Source: Hwangdonia seohaensis (GTDB lineage Bacteria > Bacteroidota > Bacteroidia > Flavobacteriales > Flavobacteriaceae). Taken from it: 64,000 nucleotides of DNA. Where the stretch lies: the NCBI RefSeq assembly GCF_031932625.1, contig NZ_JAVSCK010000005.1, positions 1-64,000 on the forward strand, given 5' to 3'. The position numbers and the translations under genes are program-made. The notes under the pieces were generated by a model. It saw only the letters and a program-made list of their open reading frames with translations, had not been told where the DNA came from and did not search any database. Of the stretch, positions 19,733 to 30,148 are shown piece by piece; position 1 is the stretch's first letter; each line of letters opens with the position of its first letter.

Positions 19733-20806
19733 ATGAATATGAAATTTAACTTTTTAACGGTGATTTTTAGTTGTTGGAGCATGTTGAGTTATGCACAACC
19801 CAAAAAAGAAATTATCCCACAAACTTATGTGGCGCATAAAATTCCGGAGCCTATAACTATTGATGGTAAAGGAGATGAAGCCGTTTGGGAAAAAGCAGAA
19901 TGGACTGAAAACTTTATTGATATTGAAGGCGATAAAATCCCGAAATATCAAACCAATGTAAAAATGCTTTGGGATGAAAACTACTATTACATTTTAGTCG
20001 AAATGAAAGAACCACACGTTTGGGGCGATATTACCGAACGCGATGCCATTGTTTTTTTTAACAACGATTTTGAAGTGTTTATAGACACTAACGGCGATAC
20101 ACATAACTATTACGAATTAGAAATAAATGCACTCAACACGGTTTGGGATTTGTTTATTAACAAGCCTTATCGCGAAGCTGATAATGTGGCCTTAAACGAC
20201 TGGAATTATACCGGTTTAAAATCGGCTGTAACTGTTGATGGCACACTAAACAATCCAAATGATATCGATAAAAGTTGGACGATGGAAATCGCCATTCCGT
20301 TTAAGGATTTACGAACTGCGTACCATCAAGATAATGTACCGAGAGACCAGTTTTATCGAGTAAATTTTTCAAGAGTGAATTGGGACCACGACATTACAAA
20401 TGGCAAATATGCTCGTAAAAAAGATGAAAACGGTAAATTTTTACCCGAGTACAATTGGGTGTGGTCACCAACGGGTGTTATCAATATGCATCTACCGGAA
20501 ACTTGGGGTTATGTGTATTTTTCTTCGGAAGAAGTTGGTAGCAAAACCACCTTCACAATGCCAAATGATGAAAAAATCAAATGGAGGTTATACGAACTTT
20601 TTCGCGCTAACAAGGCGTATTACAGGGCCAATAAAGTTTCGGCAGCATCAGTTAATGACTTAAAAATGCCTAAAATTAGTATTGATGGCCATGAAATAAA
20701 ACCAACTATCGAAAACCACAGCTTTGGATGGACGATTTCCGTGAAAAGTCCATTTTCAAACAACGTATTAGTTATAAAAGAAGACGGATTATTTTTTAAT
20801 AAGTAA
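19733..20806 (+). CDS. Secreted CBM9-like carbohydrate-binding protein
   Basis: Begins at ATG 19733 (or 19739); the GTG at 19715 would only lengthen the n-region of the signal MKFNFLTVIFSCWSMLSYAQ. Residues ~35-240 resemble the CBM9 / DOMON-like beta-sandwich: ITIDGKGDEAVWEKAEW, WDENYYYILVEM, DAIVFFNNDFEVFIDTNGD and MEIAIPFKDL. No catalytic motif is evident. Such proteins are common in flavobacterial glycan loci and are thought to bind sugar or to carry out an unknown step. It lies 49 bp after GH130 and 4 bp before GH18, so it is in the same operon. Confidence 0.8.
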   Translation: MNMKFNFLTVIFSCWSMLSYAQPKKEIIPQTYVAHKIPEPITIDGKGDEAVWEKAEWTENFIDIEGDKIPKYQTNVKMLWDENYYYILVEMKEPHVWGDITERDAIVFFNNDFEVFIDTNGDTHNYYELEINALNTVWDLFINKPYREADNVALNDWNYTGLKSAVTVDGTLNNPNDIDKSWTMEIAIPFKDLRTAYHQDNVPRDQFYRVNFSRVNWDHDITNGKYARKKDENGKFLPEYNWVWSPTGVINMHLPETWGYVYFSSEEVGSKTTFTMPNDEKIKWRLYELFRANKAYYRANKVSAASVNDLKMPKISIDGHEIKPTIENHSFGWTISVKSPFSNNVLVIKEDGLFFNK

Positions 20807-20810
20807 ATAA

Positions 20811-21962
20811 ATGAAACAGTTAGCATACATCGTATTAGCAGCTCTTTTCTTGGCATGCTCAAACGGCACTGAAAAAAAATCAGTTCCAAAAAAAGTTGAA
20901 TCAACCGAAAAAGAGTCAAATAAAAATTATAAAATTATCGGCTACGCAGCTGGTTACGAAGATTATGATTTTTCAAAAATCGATGCTACAAAACTAACAC
21001 ACATCAATTTTGCTTTTGCCAATATTGTGGAAGGTAAAGCAGCATTCGAATTGGACACCGATGCCGCAAAAATTGCCACTTTAATCGGTCTTAAAAAACA
21101 AAATCCAGACTTAAAAGTGCTGTATTCTGTTGGAGGGTGGGTGTGGTCCGATCAATTTTCAACCATGGCTGCTTTTGAATCATCAAGAAAAAAGTTTGCC
21201 GAAAGCTGTGTGGATTTGTTGAAAGAACACGGTTTTGATGGTGTGGATTTAGATTGGGAATATCCGGGGCAGCGTGCAGAAGATAATATTTTTCGTCCGT
21301 CAGATAAAGATAATTTCACCTTGCTTTTAGGCGACATTCGTAAAGCTTTGGATGCTCAAGGCAAGAAAGACAACACCCATTATTTGTTAACCATTGCCAC
21401 CGGTGCAGACCAAGCGTACATTAACCATACCGATTTGGAAAATGCCCACAAGCATCTGGATTTTATCAACATTATGTGTTACGATTATTTTAATGGCTGG
21501 ATGCATCAAACGGGGCATCATGCTAATTTACATCCATCGGAAAAAGATAAATACGATGTAAACAGTGGAGTTCAAGCTGTTGAAAGACATATAAAAGCGG
21601 GTGTTCCTGCCGACAAATTGGTTATGGGCATTCCGTTTTACGGACGCCAATGGGCCAAAGTAAGTTCTACAAAAGATGGTTTGTACGAGCCAGCTAACGA
21701 AGGCGGAATAATTGTTCCGTATTGGGATATTGTAGAAAAAATAAAATCTGGCAACTACAAAAAAGGCTATGACGAATCTGCAAAAGCGTCTTATTTATGG
21801 AACGCCACAGACAGCATTTTTATTTCGTACGATACGCCAAAAGATGTACAATTAAAGGCTAAATACATAAAAGAAAAAGGTTTGGGAGGTGCCATGTTTT
21901 GGGAATATAGCTTGGATAAAGACCAAGAGTTGCTCAATGCGCTTTATAAAAATATCAAGTAG
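20811..21962 (+). CDS. GH18 chitinase-like / endo-N-acetylglucosaminidase lipoprotein
   Basis: A 383-aa lipoprotein (MKQLAYIVLAALFLAC). The GH18 catalytic signature DGVDLDWEYPG is intact, with catalytic acid E150. Other family segments: VLYSVGGW (~105), MCYDYFNGW (~224) and the terminal MFWEYSLD. The family hydrolyses beta-1,4 bonds after GlcNAc by substrate-assisted catalysis, in chitin or in the N-glycan chitobiose core. The DLDWEYP form and the TGHHANL segment look more chitinase-like than typical endo-F-like, yet the locus argues for cleavage of GlcNAc-GlcNAc in N-glycans. Both remain possible. Confidence 0.88.
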   Translation: MKQLAYIVLAALFLACSNGTEKKSVPKKVESTEKESNKNYKIIGYAAGYEDYDFSKIDATKLTHINFAFANIVEGKAAFELDTDAAKIATLIGLKKQNPDLKVLYSVGGWVWSDQFSTMAAFESSRKKFAESCVDLLKEHGFDGVDLDWEYPGQRAEDNIFRPSDKDNFTLLLGDIRKALDAQGKKDNTHYLLTIATGADQAYINHTDLENAHKHLDFINIMCYDYFNGWMHQTGHHANLHPSEKDKYDVNSGVQAVERHIKAGVPADKLVMGIPFYGRQWAKVSSTKDGLYEPANEGGIIVPYWDIVEKIKSGNYKKGYDESAKASYLWNATDSIFISYDTPKDVQLKAKYIKEKGLGGAMFWEYSLDKDQELLNALYKNIK

Positions 21963-21991
21963 TCGCTCAACAAGATTTAAAACGAAACAAA

Positions 21992-23131
21992 ATGAAAACA
22001 CTAAAATTATTTTTAATTTTCGCAATTTTATGTAACACATTGGCTTGTAATCAAACAGAAAAAAAGCAGAGTGAAACAACAGATGCCAATTCGGAACTTG
22101 CTACAAAAAGCGTCACCGAATCTTCGTTTGAGTTTGGCACTTGGATCACTTCAAATAAAAACAAATCCGACGCCGATTATGCCAAAGAATTTAAACGTTA
22201 CAAGGCTGGTGGTATTGATGAACTTTTAATAAATACAGGCACAGACCCCAAGGAATTAGAGCGTTTGGTGCCCATTGCAACAGCCGAAGGTTTAAAAGTG
22301 CACGCGTGGATAATGGCCGTAAACAGGCCGGGAGATAAAGAAGCGTTAAAGCATCCGGAATGGTACCAAGTGAGTCGCGATGGAAAATCGTGCTTCGATA
22401 CACGTCCGTATGTGGGCTATTACCAATGGTTGTGTCCAACACGAGAGGCATCTCGAAACCATATATTAGCTTTGGTTGAAGGATTGGCCAAAGTTGAAGG
22501 TATAGCCAGTGTGCATTTAGATTATATTCGTTTTCCGGACATCTTTTTACCCATCGGATTACTGCCAAAATATAACCTTGTTCAAGACGAAGAACTACCG
22601 GAATACGATTTTTGCTATTGCGATGTTTGTGTAAGCGAATTCGAAAAAATCCATCATAAAAACCCAAGAGAAAGTCAAAACACGGCTATTGATATGGAGT
22701 GGAAAAACTTCCGATTAAACGCTATTCGTACCTTGGTAAACGATGCTTATAAAATTGTACACGACAATAATAAACTGTTAACAGCGGCAGTGTTTCCGTA
22801 TCCGGAAATGGCCGACCACATGGTGCGCCAACGTTGGGATAAATGGGATATCGATGAGGTTTACCCGATGATTTACCACGGGTTTTACAACGAAGAAATC
22901 GATTGGATTGGTTACGCTACAAAGCAAGGGGTTACCGATGTAAGGAATGAAGGTATCGTGATAAATACGGGTATTTATATGCCAGATTTCAAATCGGTTG
23001 ACGAGTTGAAACAGGCTATTATGTATGCCAAAAACAACGGTGCACAAGGCGTTACGTTTTTTGATGGCCCAACCTTAACCGATGCTTATTTAAATACGAT
23101 AAAAGAAACCAAAGCCTTAATCAACAAGTAA
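21992..23131 (+). CDS. YddW-like (GHL10/DUF187-type) putative glycosidase lipoprotein
   Basis: A 379-aa lipoprotein (…AILCNTLAC). The mature protein looks like one TIM barrel: GIDELLINTG (~68), HAWIMAVNRP (~102), SVHLDYIRFP (~172) and YPMIYHGF (~290). HLDYIRFP is characteristic of the family that includes YddW and hypothetical glycosyl hydrolase family 10. A CYCDVCVSEFEK segment (~208) has two close Cys pairs. Catalysis is unproven for most relatives. It sits 29 bp after GH18 and 2 bp before the second GH92, so it belongs to the same transcript and probably acts on the same glycan. Confidence 0.7.
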   Translation: MKTLKLFLIFAILCNTLACNQTEKKQSETTDANSELATKSVTESSFEFGTWITSNKNKSDADYAKEFKRYKAGGIDELLINTGTDPKELERLVPIATAEGLKVHAWIMAVNRPGDKEALKHPEWYQVSRDGKSCFDTRPYVGYYQWLCPTREASRNHILALVEGLAKVEGIASVHLDYIRFPDIFLPIGLLPKYNLVQDEELPEYDFCYCDVCVSEFEKIHHKNPRESQNTAIDMEWKNFRLNAIRTLVNDAYKIVHDNNKLLTAAVFPYPEMADHMVRQRWDKWDIDEVYPMIYHGFYNEEIDWIGYATKQGVTDVRNEGIVINTGIYMPDFKSVDELKQAIMYAKNNGAQGVTFFDGPTLTDAYLNTIKETKALINK

Positions 23132-23133
23132 TC

Positions 23134-25341
23134 ATGTTTAAAAATAGTTTCGTTTTAATCATAGTTTGCATGTTCTTTTTTAGCTGTGCATCGGATAAAG
23201 ATGAATCCGTTACCGCTAAAAAATTAACCCAATATGTCAATCCGTTTATAGGAACCGATGGCCCCGGAAACACCTATCCTGGTGCAACCGTGCCTTTCGG
23301 TATGGTGCAATTAAGCCCCGATATCGGCATTCCTGGTTGGGACCGAATTGCGGGTTATTTTTACCAAGATTCCATTATTTCTGGGTTTTCACACATGCAT
23401 TTAACCGGCACTGGAGCAGGCGATTTATACGATATTTTGGTCATGCCTACCAATAGCAAGTTTAATAAGCGCATCGAAGCCAATGGTTTTAGGCCTTTTT
23501 CTAGTTATTCGCACGATAAAGAAGCGGCATCACCCGGTTATTACAGCGTCGATTTATTGGATTATGGCATTAAGGCCGAAGTTACCGCGACCAAACGCAC
23601 GGGCATCCATAAATACACCTTCCCGAAAGATAGCCTGTCGCAAATCTATATCGATTTGGGATATGCCCTTAATTGGGACGCGCCAACCGACACCTATATT
23701 AAAGTTGTAAACAATACCACAATTGAAGGCTATCGCAAATCCACTGGTTGGGCTAAAGACCAGCGCGTGTATTTTCAAATGGAATTTTCAAAACCTTTTA
23801 AATCCTATCAATTGTATCAAAATGATACGCTAACTCAAAATTCCGCGAAAGCGAAAAACACCAAAATCATTTTAAATTACAATACAAATGAAGACGAGGT
23901 AATCGTATTAAAAATGGGACTTTCAACCGGGAATATTGAAGGTGCAGAACTATCATTAAAAACTGAAGCCCCTCATTTTGATTTTGAAACTTACAGAAAA
24001 CAAGCCGATAGCATTTGGGAAAATCAATTGCAAAAAATAACGATTGAAACCCCAAACGAAACCCAAAAACATATTTTTTATACCATGCTTTACCAAAGCA
24101 TGTTGGCGCCCACGCTTTTAAGCGACCATCATGGGAATTACAAAGGCGCGAACCATACCATGATGCATGCCGATGGTTACGAGCGTTACGACACCTTTTC
24201 GTTGTGGGACACGTACAGAGCGGCACATCCGCTGTACACCATTATGCATCCTGAACGTGTGGTAGATATGATTGAATCTTTATTGGCGCACTACAACGAA
24301 ACCGGGTTGTTGCCCGTGTGGTCCATGCAGGGTAACGAAACCAATATGATGATTGGCTATCATGCCATTCCGGTAATTGTTGACGCCTATTTTAAAGGCA
24401 TCGATTTTGATGCTGAACGCGCGTACGAAGCTTGTAAAGCAAGCGCGATGGATGATGGCAGGCAGATTGATGTGTATAAAAAACTAGGCTTTATTCCTGT
24501 TGATGAAGCGCACGAAAACTGGTCGGTTTCCAAAACATTGGAATATGCTTATGGCGATTGGTGCGTGGCGCAATTTGCAAAAGCTTTAAATAAAACCGAT
24601 GATTACGAGTACTTTTTTAAACGCTCAGAAAATTGGAAGAACATGTACGATGCAAAGAGCACTTTTATGCGTCCGAAATTAAAAGATGGTACGTTTATAA
24701 AAGATTTTGTACCCAAAGATTATTCGGCGTATTTCTGCGAAAGCAACGCATGGCAATACTTTTGGTCGGTACAACACGATGTAAACGGGCTTATTAAAAC
24801 CGTTGGTGGCAACGAGCGATTTGAGCAAAAGCTGGATTCGATGTTTACGTTAAATCCGTTGCCAACCGATAAATTGCCCATTTTCAGCACAGGCATGATT
24901 GGGCAATACGCACACGGCAACGAGCCCAGTCACCACGTGGCCTATTTGTACAATTACATTGATAAACCTTGGAAAACCCAAAGTAGGATACGCGAAATCC
25001 TTGAAACCCAATATAAAAATGAACCGAACGGCCATTGCGGTAATGAGGATTGCGGACAGATGTCGTCGTGGTATATTTTTAGTAGTTTGGGCTTTTATCC
25101 GGTAAATCCGGCGGAAGGTTTGTATCAATTCGGTTCACCGCTTTTTGACGAAGCCACCATTAATCTGGAAAATGGAAAACAATTCAAAATTGAAACCATT
25201 AAAAATTCCGAAGCCAATAAATACGTAGAATCCATTACATTAAACGGTAAGGAAATCAACAGAAATTACATCACCCACAAAGAAATAATAAACGGCGGAA
25301 CGTTGGTTTTTAAAATGAACAAAACGCCCAATAAGTATTAA
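23134..25341 (+). CDS. GH92 exo-alpha-mannosidase lipoprotein (second of four)
   Basis: 735 aa, lipobox signal ...MFFFSC. Signature YVNPFIGTDGPGNTYPG, likely acid E536 (CESNAWQY; the usual EGN is ESN here) and likely base D639 (GNEDCGQMSSW). HGNEPSHH is kept, as in the GH92 at 14460, but the preceding aromatic region reads GWDRIAGYFY instead of WDWCSGYHY. It is the closest of the other three to the first GH92 in length and motif content, and probably cleaves alpha-mannose of a different linkage or branch. Two bases separate it from the YddW-like gene and 15 from the second GH20. Confidence 0.95.
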   Translation: MFKNSFVLIIVCMFFFSCASDKDESVTAKKLTQYVNPFIGTDGPGNTYPGATVPFGMVQLSPDIGIPGWDRIAGYFYQDSIISGFSHMHLTGTGAGDLYDILVMPTNSKFNKRIEANGFRPFSSYSHDKEAASPGYYSVDLLDYGIKAEVTATKRTGIHKYTFPKDSLSQIYIDLGYALNWDAPTDTYIKVVNNTTIEGYRKSTGWAKDQRVYFQMEFSKPFKSYQLYQNDTLTQNSAKAKNTKIILNYNTNEDEVIVLKMGLSTGNIEGAELSLKTEAPHFDFETYRKQADSIWENQLQKITIETPNETQKHIFYTMLYQSMLAPTLLSDHHGNYKGANHTMMHADGYERYDTFSLWDTYRAAHPLYTIMHPERVVDMIESLLAHYNETGLLPVWSMQGNETNMMIGYHAIPVIVDAYFKGIDFDAERAYEACKASAMDDGRQIDVYKKLGFIPVDEAHENWSVSKTLEYAYGDWCVAQFAKALNKTDDYEYFFKRSENWKNMYDAKSTFMRPKLKDGTFIKDFVPKDYSAYFCESNAWQYFWSVQHDVNGLIKTVGGNERFEQKLDSMFTLNPLPTDKLPIFSTGMIGQYAHGNEPSHHVAYLYNYIDKPWKTQSRIREILETQYKNEPNGHCGNEDCGQMSSWYIFSSLGFYPVNPAEGLYQFGSPLFDEATINLENGKQFKIETIKNSEANKYVESITLNGKEINRNYITHKEIINGGTLVFKMNKTPNKY

Positions 25342-25356
25342 TAAATAAATAGACTG

Positions 25357-27681
25357 ATGAAATTAAAAGTAGTATTAGTATGCGCATTAAGTTTGATTTT
25401 TTTTGGTTGTAATACCAAGGAAGCCAAGGTGTTTACCGAAAGGGATATTCAGGTTATTCCAAAACCTGAAAGTCTAAAATTAAATGAAGGGAACTTTCAG
25501 TTTAACGAAAACACGGTATTTTATGTTGCCGACGACGCACAAGCTGCTGCGGCACAAATTTTAATCGACAGATTTAAAGTGGCCCAAGGATGGGATTTGA
25601 AAACGGTTGAAACTCAGCCAAAATCAAATTACATTCAATTTAAAACTTCCGAAGATATTGAAGACGAAGGCTATAAATTAATGGTTGAAAATGATGTCAT
25701 TACGATTGAATCCAACGATTTTAACGGATTTCTATACGGTATTCAAACCCTAAGGCAATTACTGCCACCAGCCATTGAATCGGAAACAAAAACAGCCGAT
25801 ACACATTGGGTAATTCCTAATGTTGAAATAGCTGATAAACCGCGTTTTGAATGGCGTGGGTTGATGCTTGACGTGTCGCGTCATTTCTTTCAAAAGGAGT
25901 ATATTAAAAAAACGATTGACCGATTGGCGTATCATAAAATGAACACCTTTCATTTTCATTTGATAGACGACCAAGGTTGGCGAATCGAAATTAAAAAATA
26001 CCCGAAACTTACCGAGGTTGGTGCTTGGAGAGTCGATCAGGAAGATAAGCCATGGGATGGTCGATACACGCCAGAATTAGACGAAAAGGCAACATACGGC
26101 GGTTTTTATACCCAAGAAGATATTAAAGAAATTGTGGCTTACGCCGAAACCCGTGGTGTTACCGTTGTGCCAGAAATAGAAATGCCAGCGCACGTTACCA
26201 GTGCCATTGCATCGTATCCGGAACTGTCGTGTTTGGAAAAACCAGTGCCTGTACCATCAGGTGGTTTATGGCCAATTACCGATATTTATTGCGCAGGTAA
26301 AGATTCTACTTTCGAGTTTTTAGAAGATGTTTTGGTTGAGGTCATGGAATTATTCCCTTCAAAATATATTCATGTTGGTGGCGATGAGGCTACAAAAACC
26401 AATTGGGAAAAATGTCCGCATTGCAAAAAACGCATGCGGGATGAACAGCTTAAATCTGTTGAAGAATTACAGAGTTATTTCATAAAACGCATGGAGCGTT
26501 TTATTAGCTCCAAAGGGCGCGTGCTCATAGGTTGGGATGAAATTTTAGAAGGCGGTTTGGCACCCGGAGCTGCAGTGATGAGCTGGCGTGGTGTTAAAGG
26601 CGGATTGGAAGCTTCGGAACAAGGTCACGATGTGGTAATGACCCCGGGAACACATTGTTATTTCGACCATTATCAAGGGCCAATGGATACCGAACCTTTA
26701 GCGTGGGGCGGTAATACGCCAGTAAGTAAAGTGTATCAATTTGATCCTATTGTTGACACCATGAGTGAAGAACAAGCCAAACATGTTTTGGGCGGTCAAG
26801 CCAATTTATGGGCAGAACATATTACGACCGAGTCGCATTCAGAATACATGATTTTTCCAAGATTGGCAGCCTTATCCGAAGCGCTTTGGAGTCCGAAAGC
26901 CAGTCGGGATTGGGATGATTTTTCATCTCGTATGGAACACCTATTTGAGCGTTACAAGCTTCAAGGCATCAATTACGCTAAAAGCGCGTACACCCTAACT
27001 TCGGATGCACAAGTTGACGAAGCCACAAACACGATTACCGTGTCGTTGAAAAATGAATTTCCCGTGGCCGATATTCGATATGCCTTAAATGATGCACCGC
27101 TTGATGGAACCGCAACAACTTATACGAAACCCATTGAAATCAATTCAACTACAACCATAAAAGCATCGCTTTTTGAAGATGATAAACCCGTTGGAAAAGT
27201 ATTCGAAAAAACGTTTAATTACCATAAAGCGGTTGGTAAAAAAGTAATTTATAACAATATGTACAGTGATAGTTACCAAGGAAAAGGCGCTGCAAATATG
27301 GTAAATATTGTTCGTGGTACTAAAAACTTCCACGATGGTCAATGGCAAGCATGGATAGCCAAAGACATGGAATTGACCATAGATTTAGAAGATGAAACCG
27401 AAATTTCCAATGTTTCTGTTGGTGCCATGGAAAGCCAAGGCCCAAGTATTTATTTTCCAACGCAGGTTGAAGTATTGGTATCTAACGACGGAAAAACATT
27501 TACAAGTGTTGGAAAGATAGACCGACCTTATAAAAACAATCCAGGAATTACACTAAAAGATTTTAGCATTGATTTCGATACGCAAAAAGTGCGATTTGTT
27601 AAAGTTAAAGCTAAAAGATATAACAGAACCGATAGGGATGGCGGTGTATGGATTTTTATTGACGAAATCATTGTGCGCTAA
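25357..27681 (+). CDS. GH20 beta-N-acetylhexosaminidase lipoprotein with discoidin-like C-terminus
   Basis: 774 aa, lipobox ...LIFFGC. GH20b domain (~25-160), catalytic barrel (~165-530) with D343-E344 in HVGGDEAT and HLIDDQGWR, a chitobiase-type Ig domain (~550-625), and a C-terminal F5/8-type (discoidin-like) domain (~628-774) ending WIFIDEIIV. The last domain recurs at the ends of the proteins at 32653, 33458 and 40195. Expected reaction: removal of terminal beta-HexNAc from antennae or from the trimmed core. It is the last gene before a 102-bp gap and the cytochrome/DUF1501 block. Confidence 0.94.
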   Translation: MKLKVVLVCALSLIFFGCNTKEAKVFTERDIQVIPKPESLKLNEGNFQFNENTVFYVADDAQAAAAQILIDRFKVAQGWDLKTVETQPKSNYIQFKTSEDIEDEGYKLMVENDVITIESNDFNGFLYGIQTLRQLLPPAIESETKTADTHWVIPNVEIADKPRFEWRGLMLDVSRHFFQKEYIKKTIDRLAYHKMNTFHFHLIDDQGWRIEIKKYPKLTEVGAWRVDQEDKPWDGRYTPELDEKATYGGFYTQEDIKEIVAYAETRGVTVVPEIEMPAHVTSAIASYPELSCLEKPVPVPSGGLWPITDIYCAGKDSTFEFLEDVLVEVMELFPSKYIHVGGDEATKTNWEKCPHCKKRMRDEQLKSVEELQSYFIKRMERFISSKGRVLIGWDEILEGGLAPGAAVMSWRGVKGGLEASEQGHDVVMTPGTHCYFDHYQGPMDTEPLAWGGNTPVSKVYQFDPIVDTMSEEQAKHVLGGQANLWAEHITTESHSEYMIFPRLAALSEALWSPKASRDWDDFSSRMEHLFERYKLQGINYAKSAYTLTSDAQVDEATNTITVSLKNEFPVADIRYALNDAPLDGTATTYTKPIEINSTTTIKASLFEDDKPVGKVFEKTFNYHKAVGKKVIYNNMYSDSYQGKGAANMVNIVRGTKNFHDGQWQAWIAKDMELTIDLEDETEISNVSVGAMESQGPSIYFPTQVEVLVSNDGKTFTSVGKIDRPYKNNPGITLKDFSIDFDTQKVRFVKVKAKRYNRTDRDGGVWIFIDEIIVR

Positions 27682-27783
27682 AACCATCTATCAAGCTATG
27701 GTATAGTGTTATTCGTCGAATTTTTTTTGATTAACTTTATATTCTACTTAATATAAATGTTTTACTAAAAAAAATCGGCAACA

Positions 27784-30144
27784 ATGGCAAAAGGCAAATA
27801 TTCAAATAATCGTTTTGTTTTAGTGCTCTATTTTTTAGTGCCTTTTGCCATTGTTTTATTAATAAAGTATGGTTTATCTATTTCAGATAGTTCGTACCAA
27901 TCTATTGGTGAAGCAAATTCTACCGAGAAATCCAATTCAGATTCCACCGAAAAAATAAATAATCTACCGGATACCATTGATTATATATTTGATGTTAAGC
28001 CCATTTTATCAGATCGCTGTTATTTGTGCCACGGACCCGATGAAGGTACGCGCGAAGCAGGTTTAAGGCTAGACACCCAAGTTGGTGCTTTTAAGGCCAT
28101 TGAAAAAGATGATCTGTATAAACACGTTATCGTGCCCGGGAACCCCGAGAACAGTAAATTGGTGTATAAAATTACCAATACCGATTTACAGCAAGTCATG
28201 CCACCACCGAGTTCTAATTTAACCTTATCGGAATACGAAAAGCAAGTTTTAATTAAATGGATAGAGCAAGGTGCAGAATGGAAATCACATTGGTCTTTTG
28301 TACCACCCGTAAAGAAAGAACTTCCCAAAGTAACAAATGAAGAATGGGCAAGTAACGCCGTTGACCGTTTTATCGCAAAACGATTGGAAAAAGAGGGCTT
28401 GAAACCATCTGAAGAGGCTTCAAAAGAGCAGTTGATTAGAAGAGTTTATTTTGATCTTACAGGGCTACCGCCATCTATAGAAGATATGGATGCGTTTTTA
28501 AATGACGAGACACCCAATGCTTACGAAAAGGTAGTTGATAAACTATTGGCATCAAAGGCCTACGGCGAGCGTATGGCAGCCACTTGGTTGGATATTTCCC
28601 GATATGCCGACACACACGGTTATCAAGATGATTTAGAGCGTGTTATGTGGCCTTGGCGCGATTGGGTAATTAGTGCTTTTAACAGAAATATTCCTTATAA
28701 CGAGTTTGTTAAATGGCAGCTGGCAGGCGACTTAATACCCAATGCGACACCAGAGCAAATTGTGGCTACGGCGTTCAACAGAAATCATAAAATAACGCAA
28801 GAAGGCGGTGTGATTGATGAAGAATATCGTGTGGAATATGTTATGGATAGGGCCAATACAACATCAAAAGCCATCATGGGTTTAACCATGGAATGTGCTA
28901 GATGCCACGACCATAAATACGACCCGATTTCGCAAAAAGAGTTTTATGGGTTTTATGGTTTTTTCAATAAAGTAGATGAAAAAGGACAAATTGATTATGG
29001 CGAAATTCCTCAACCCAACATTGAAATCACCCAAAAAGAAATCGATGAAACCCTGGCATTTATAAACTTGCCAGACTCCATAAAAGCCATTAAGCTAATG
29101 GTGATGAAAGATAATGCACCCGATAGAAAAACCTATATTTTAAAACGCGGACAGTATGATGCACCGGACGAAGAAGTTGAGTTGGGCACGCCAAATTTCA
29201 TTTTAAAATATTCAGATTCGCTTCCAAAAAACAGATTGGGGTTAGCACATTGGTTGTTTGATAAAGATAATGCGCTCACAGCAAGAGTTGCAGTAAACCG
29301 TATGTGGCAACACATTTTTGGTGTTGGTATTGTGTCAACTTCAGACGATTTTGGAAATCAAGGAGCCTTACCATCGCACCCGGAATTATTGGATTGGTTG
29401 GCCGTAACCTTTAGAGAAGAAGGCTGGGATATGAAAAAAATGTACAAGCGTATGGTCATGTCAAGCACCTATAAACAAACATCTAAAATAACGCCCGAAT
29501 TATTGGAGGTAGACCCAAGTAATGTGTTATTGGCAAGATATTCAAGAAGCAAATTAACCGCAGAAATGATACGTGATAATGCTTTGGCGGTAAGCGGTTT
29601 GTTGGTTGATAAAATTGGCGGGCCTAGTGTAAAACCCTACCAGCCACCCGGACTTTGGGCAGAAACAACATCAGGACAAGGCCTTACAAAATACATTCCA
29701 GATACTGGAGAAAACCTATACAGACGTAGTTTGTACACCTTTTGGAAACGAACCGTTCCGCCACCATCAATGATGACGTTTGATGCGCCAACCCGGGATT
29801 TTTGCGAAGTTAAACGTCAAAAAACAAGTACGCCATTACAGGCTTTGGTAATGCTTAACGACCCACAACTCATAGAAGCTGCATCGCATTTGGCTAAAAA
29901 AACATTAAAAGACAAAACATTGTCGGAAGATGAAAGGGTAAAACTGATATTTAGAAAAATAACCTCTCGTTTCCCTACGGAAGTAGAATTAGATCAACTC
30001 ATTCAATATGTTGAAACCGTTGAAACTGATTTTGAAAATAATTCAGATATTAATAAAACTGAAAACACCTCAAAAACCGAATATGCTTATACCTTGCTTT
30101 CGAGTATGATTTTCAACTTGGACGAAGCCATTATTAAAGGATAA
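27784..30144 (+). CDS. PSD1 cytochrome c-domain protein (PSCyt1, DUF1549, DUF1553)
   Basis: A 786-aa protein anchored by one N-terminal membrane segment (~10-32). A Planctomycete-type cytochrome domain carries a heme site CYLCH (C79, C82, H83). DUF1549 covers ~175-390 (DLTGLPP, then a second CARCH at 371-375 followed by DHKYDPI), and DUF1553 covers ~470-740 (LTARVAVNRMWQHIFG, DFGNQGALPSHPELLDWL). Proteins of this layout are abundant in Planctomycetes and Verrucomicrobia, normally next to a DUF1501 gene, as here (4 bp away). Their biochemical activity is not established; involvement in extracytoplasmic oxidation or processing of polysaccharides has been suspected. The gene starts a new five-gene block inside the mannosidase locus. 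Confidence 0.9.
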   Translation: MAKGKYSNNRFVLVLYFLVPFAIVLLIKYGLSISDSSYQSIGEANSTEKSNSDSTEKINNLPDTIDYIFDVKPILSDRCYLCHGPDEGTREAGLRLDTQVGAFKAIEKDDLYKHVIVPGNPENSKLVYKITNTDLQQVMPPPSSNLTLSEYEKQVLIKWIEQGAEWKSHWSFVPPVKKELPKVTNEEWASNAVDRFIAKRLEKEGLKPSEEASKEQLIRRVYFDLTGLPPSIEDMDAFLNDETPNAYEKVVDKLLASKAYGERMAATWLDISRYADTHGYQDDLERVMWPWRDWVISAFNRNIPYNEFVKWQLAGDLIPNATPEQIVATAFNRNHKITQEGGVIDEEYRVEYVMDRANTTSKAIMGLTMECARCHDHKYDPISQKEFYGFYGFFNKVDEKGQIDYGEIPQPNIEITQKEIDETLAFINLPDSIKAIKLMVMKDNAPDRKTYILKRGQYDAPDEEVELGTPNFILKYSDSLPKNRLGLAHWLFDKDNALTARVAVNRMWQHIFGVGIVSTSDDFGNQGALPSHPELLDWLAVTFREEGWDMKKMYKRMVMSSTYKQTSKITPELLEVDPSNVLLARYSRSKLTAEMIRDNALAVSGLLVDKIGGPSVKPYQPPGLWAETTSGQGLTKYIPDTGENLYRRSLYTFWKRTVPPPSMMTFDAPTRDFCEVKRQKTSTPLQALVMLNDPQLIEAASHLAKKTLKDKTLSEDERVKLIFRKITSRFPTEVELDQLIQYVETVETDFENNSDINKTENTSKTEYAYTLLSSMIFNLDEAIIKG

Positions 30145-30148
30145 AATC

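Noticed and set aside
22191..22667. Open frame of 158 codons on the minus strand within the YddW-like gene
   Set aside because: Shadow of a conserved coding frame; no start context or domain.
27683..27702. Short inverted repeat ACCAT...ATGGT after the second GH20 gene considered as terminator
   Set aside because: Only a 5-bp stem with no T-run directly after it.
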